Below are positions 61,678-64,000 of a stretch of DNA of 64,000 nt, one piece after another. The translations under genes and the position numbers were made by a program. The stretch's first letter is position 1; every line of letters starts with the position of its first letter. Origin of the DNA: Vibrio gallaecicus (GTDB lineage Bacteria; Pseudomonadota; Gammaproteobacteria; Enterobacterales; Vibrionaceae); assembly GCF_024347495.1 (NCBI RefSeq), contig NZ_AP025490.1, positions 1,736,001-1,800,000 on the forward strand. Reading direction: 5' to 3'. The notes under the pieces are model-generated. The model saw only the letters and a list, made by a program, of their open reading frames with translations, was not told where the DNA came from and made no database searches.

Positions 61678-63420
61678 TTAATGATGCTCCGCAATTAATG
61701 AAACAAAGCTGACATCGAACAGCTTTCCCTGATAATTACTCTCTGGTTTGAATTGAGGGTAGATACCGCCTTTAAAATAAAATGCGACATCAGATGAAGA
61801 CCAGTCGGAGGTAAGAGAAACGGTATCTCCATCTTTATCAGTATAATCTTCGCCCCATAAGATATTGTGAGAAACGGTATTTGTACCATCAGCATCATGA
61901 GTGGCTAGATACACTCCGTCTGCATTTGCACGAATCGTGTAGCGCCATTCTTCATTTGCAGCATAAGATCCTAGTGTCACACTGAATGGCTCACAATGAT
62001 TACAATCGGCATTATTGCGTTCAAAATCAGAGTTTAAGATCACTCTTACTGGTTTATCTTCGCCTTCCCAAAGTAACTTGACCAAGGCTTGATTGATCTT
62101 CCAACCATGGATTTGACCTAAAACGACTTTAGGGACTTGGTTGCTTATCTCTGGGTATTCTTCAATCTTTAACTGAGCCGTTAACACATGTTCCGAAGAG
62201 TTAGTGCGGTTATCAACAAGGTACCAACTGGTGTCTTCATCGCTGGTACTGCAATCAGGGCTACTGCTACTGACATAAAGCTCTCGAAGTTCAGAGCGGA
62301 TATAACTAGAGTTAGCCGTTGTCGTGCCATACCCCATGTCCGTTCTAAAATGCATTCGTCCATTTTCAACGTTAAAGTATGACAAATTGATGCTGTTATC
62401 ATAGACATCACTATCATCTGTAAGCTCATCTTTACTGGAATTACATCTTACTGGTTCTAATTCCGCAGCACTGCTACCACCGTCGCCATACCAAGTATCT
62501 TTACTAGCCGGAATGGTCAACTTCCAGTGACTAATATCCCAGTCACTTGAATTATTGAGGCTTGTTTTTGAATGCTGTAACTCTTGAAAATGTGCGACAC
62601 CTTCTCCATTTTCAAATTGATTGTAAATGCCAGCTTTAAAGTAGCTGAGCAAGTGTTCCCAATATTGAATGTCGTGAGTGACAGAGAGTTGACCATCTAC
62701 TTTTATAGCAAGCGTGCTTTCGAACACAGACAATTCAAATTTAGTGAAGTTATTAAGATCTGCTTCACCTAAGTCATAACGATCATAAGAAGTGGCATAA
62801 CATGTTGATGAGTCTGCTGCTTTACTACAATCTATGGCGTTATTTTTTACAACAGCCCAATAATGACCAGTAATGCCGTCTCTTTCTTGTTCCCATACCA
62901 CACGTAATAAAGGATGAGGTATGTTCCCAGTACCACTGTCATCGGTGCCTTTATTATGGATTTGTAAGAATGTTACTTCATCGTGGTCAGCTGGCGAGCT
63001 AGCCACCGCCAAATCTATACCTGGCAGTTTCACTTCTGCATAAAGAGTTCGCTTAGTATTCTCTTCATTGACATCAAAGTTCTCACCTTCTCGAACTTCT
63101 GATCTCATTTTGTAGTTCGACATTTTAAAAATCAGATTCTCAGTACTCTTGTCAGCATAAAAGTATTCACTTTTGTATCCGTCAAAATTGCCGTTTTTTA
63201 CTTCAGAAGTTTTATTACCTTCTGATCCATTGGGATCAGACACCTGTAAATCTGAATTGGAAAGAATACTTTGATATTTAACGAGATCGAAAGGGGCTAT
63301 TGTTTCTTCTGGTGTTCCAGGGTTACTCGGGGCTGTACTGCTACTGCCTGAGCTACCTCCACCACAACCGTAAACAAGACCGGTTAATGCTACAATCATA
63401 AGCGGCTTCATCGCATTCAT
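61678..63420 (-). CDS. Alginate lyase lipoprotein with two PL7 domains
   Basis: A 580-residue lipoprotein with lipobox GLVYGC (Cys19), a Gly/Ser-rich linker and two consecutive PL7-like domains. Domain 1 (about 43-283) has RSEVRE at 106-111, QIH at 153-155 and YFKAGIYNQF at 260-269. Domain 2 (about 293-575) has RSELRE at 375-380, QIH at 436-438 and YFKGGIYPQF at 548-557. Both keep the Arg, Gln-His and Tyr catalytic set, so both could be active. The domains differ in sequence and may prefer different blocks of alginate (inference). The ATG four codons in (63411) is an alternative start. Confidence 0.93.
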   Translation of the reverse strand: MNAMKPLMIVALTGLVYGCGGGSSGSSSTAPSNPGTPEETIAPFDLVKYQSILSNSDLQVSDPNGSEGNKTSEVKNGNFDGYKSEYFYADKSTENLIFKMSNYKMRSEVREGENFDVNEENTKRTLYAEVKLPGIDLAVASSPADHDEVTFLQIHNKGTDDSGTGNIPHPLLRVVWEQERDGITGHYWAVVKNNAIDCSKAADSSTCYATSYDRYDLGEADLNNFTKFELSVFESTLAIKVDGQLSVTHDIQYWEHLLSYFKAGIYNQFENGEGVAHFQELQHSKTSLNNSSDWDISHWKLTIPASKDTWYGDGGSSAAELEPVRCNSSKDELTDDSDVYDNSINLSYFNVENGRMHFRTDMGYGTTTANSSYIRSELRELYVSSSSPDCSTSDEDTSWYLVDNRTNSSEHVLTAQLKIEEYPEISNQVPKVVLGQIHGWKINQALVKLLWEGEDKPVRVILNSDFERNNADCNHCEPFSVTLGSYAANEEWRYTIRANADGVYLATHDADGTNTVSHNILWGEDYTDKDGDTVSLTSDWSSSDVAFYFKGGIYPQFKPESNYQGKLFDVSFVSLIAEHH

Positions 63421-63455
63421 TTCACTTATCCATCTGTATAAAAAGAATAACTTAC

Positions 63456-63471
63456 ATTTGTAGTATTTTAA
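63456..63471 (+). promoter_or_regulatory. Proposed alginate-regulon operator, site 7
   Basis: ATTTGTAGTATTTTAA, about 35 bp before the start of the two-domain lyase gene at 63420, in the opposite orientation to that gene. Closest to site 2 (15 of 16 bases). Confidence 0.55.
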
Positions 63472-63583
63472 TTCAATTAAAGTGTAATGATAATGTGATA
63501 GCTAACTTGAATAAGTTTTTATTATTAGAAATGAGTAATAAAACCAAAGAGTCATGCAGATTAATGTTTGAAAGGTCTCTCAA

Positions 63584-63615
63584 CAAAAAGGCTGCCCTAA
63601 AATCAGGGCAGCCTT
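63584..63615 (-). terminator. Intrinsic terminator of the chemoreceptor gene
   Basis: An 11-bp perfect stem AAGGCTGCCCT / AGGGCAGCCTT with a 6-nt loop; on the minus strand it is followed by TTTTGTTG. Confidence 0.93.
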
Positions 63616-63660
63616 GATAAGACTCGGTTAGAAGTACTAAATTAGTTCTAAAGTATATTT

Positions 63661-64000
63661 TTACACCTTAAAGCTGCTCATCAACTCACTAACGCTGGTG
63701 TTCAGCGTTTTAATTTCTGCTGATTCTGCCACTTGATTTTGGCTTAATTGGTTAAGTTCTACTACAAAATTTTCAATAGTATGCATGTTTTTCGCAATGC
63801 TCTGTATCAGAGAGTTTTGCTCAACAGAAGAACCCGAAATATCATTATTAAAACGACTCACTGTTTCCATTTGTTCGGTCAATTTAGACAATATATCAAC
63901 CGCTTGCACAACTTGAGAGCGAGTCATTTCGCAATTCGTTTTTGTTTGCTCAATTGACTTAACCAGCCCTTCAGATTTATTTTGCAAGCTTGATAACGCT
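63661..64000 (-). CDS. Methyl-accepting chemotaxis protein, C-terminal part (runs off the window)
   Basis: The last 112 or so residues of a chemoreceptor, entering from beyond the right edge in frame (ALSSLQNKSEGLVKSIEQT and on). The sequence is the heptad-repeat descending helix of the signalling domain and ends with the usual LNTSVSELMSSFKV. Ligand and N-terminal architecture are outside the window. Placed next to the alginate lyases, it might steer cells to alginate or its products (speculation). Confidence 0.88.
   Translation of the reverse strand, partial: ALSSLQNKSEGLVKSIEQTKTNCEMTRSQVVQAVDILSKLTEQMETVSRFNNDISGSSVEQNSLIQSIAKNMHTIENFVVELNQLSQNQVAESAEIKTLNTSVSELMSSFKV

Overview
The window looks like chromosomal DNA of a marine Vibrio, plausibly of the Splendidus clade. 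This is inferred from gene content (propionate cluster with a GntR regulator, zwf-pgl-gnd, tandem glycine riboswitch, KdgM-type porins beside PL7 alginate lyases, VF530 protein) and from moderate A+T richness; no rRNA or tRNA gene was seen to confirm it. No CRISPR array, transposase, integrase or prophage gene was found.

Layout. 1-2.1 kb: the propionate (2-methylcitrate) cluster on the minus strand: GntR regulator, prpB, and the start of prpC, with a cluster of TTGTCGACAA-like operators at 2131-2202. 2.2-3.7 kb: an AraC regulator and a LysE-type exporter. 3.9-10.3 kb: two paralogous giant HD-GYP sensors. 10.9-14.2 kb: a tctCBA tripartite tricarboxylate transporter. 14.3-19.6 kb: a TSUP permease, a chemoreceptor, a GAF-like HD-GYP protein, a small membrane protein and a VF530 protein. 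19.9-23.7 kb: an RND efflux pair. 23.9-27.6 kb: the zwf-pgl-gnd pentose phosphate operon, with a perfect FNR-type box upstream. 27.9-30.3 kb: a CitAB/DcuSR-type two-component system. 30.8-36.1 kb: a small orphan gene, then a TolC-HlyD-ABC2-ABC2 export operon that has no ATPase. 36.3-41.8 kb: a coiled-coil membrane protein with a 52-residue partner, a tandem glycine riboswitch driving an alanine/glycine symporter, an RhtB exporter and an M32 carboxypeptidase.

The most unusual locus is 41.5-45.0 kb. The last 242 bp or more of the M32 carboxypeptidase gene are present twice. The intact gene is followed by about 3 kb of A+T-rich cargo and then by a second copy of its 3' end, which precedes the apparent native terminator. 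The last four codons differ between the copies at every third position but encode the same residues. The cargo has no recombinase. It holds two small membrane proteins, a secreted helical protein and a membrane protein with seven 18-residue repeats. I recognise none of them, and this is the best candidate for an undescribed system.

45.1-64 kb is mainly an alginate (polyuronate) utilisation region: two KdgM-type porins, two divergent paralogous FadR/DgoR-type GntR regulators, a MATE transporter, a lipoprotein with duplicated modules, a CBM32-PL7 alginate lyase lipoprotein, a lipoprotein with two PL7 domains, and the end of a chemoreceptor. A 16-bp motif starting ATTTGT recurs upstream of both porins, both lyases and between the two regulators, and I propose it as their shared operator. 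A TraF-like outer-membrane protein and a cNMP/CBS/DUF294 protein coupled to a DEDDh exonuclease sit among these genes.
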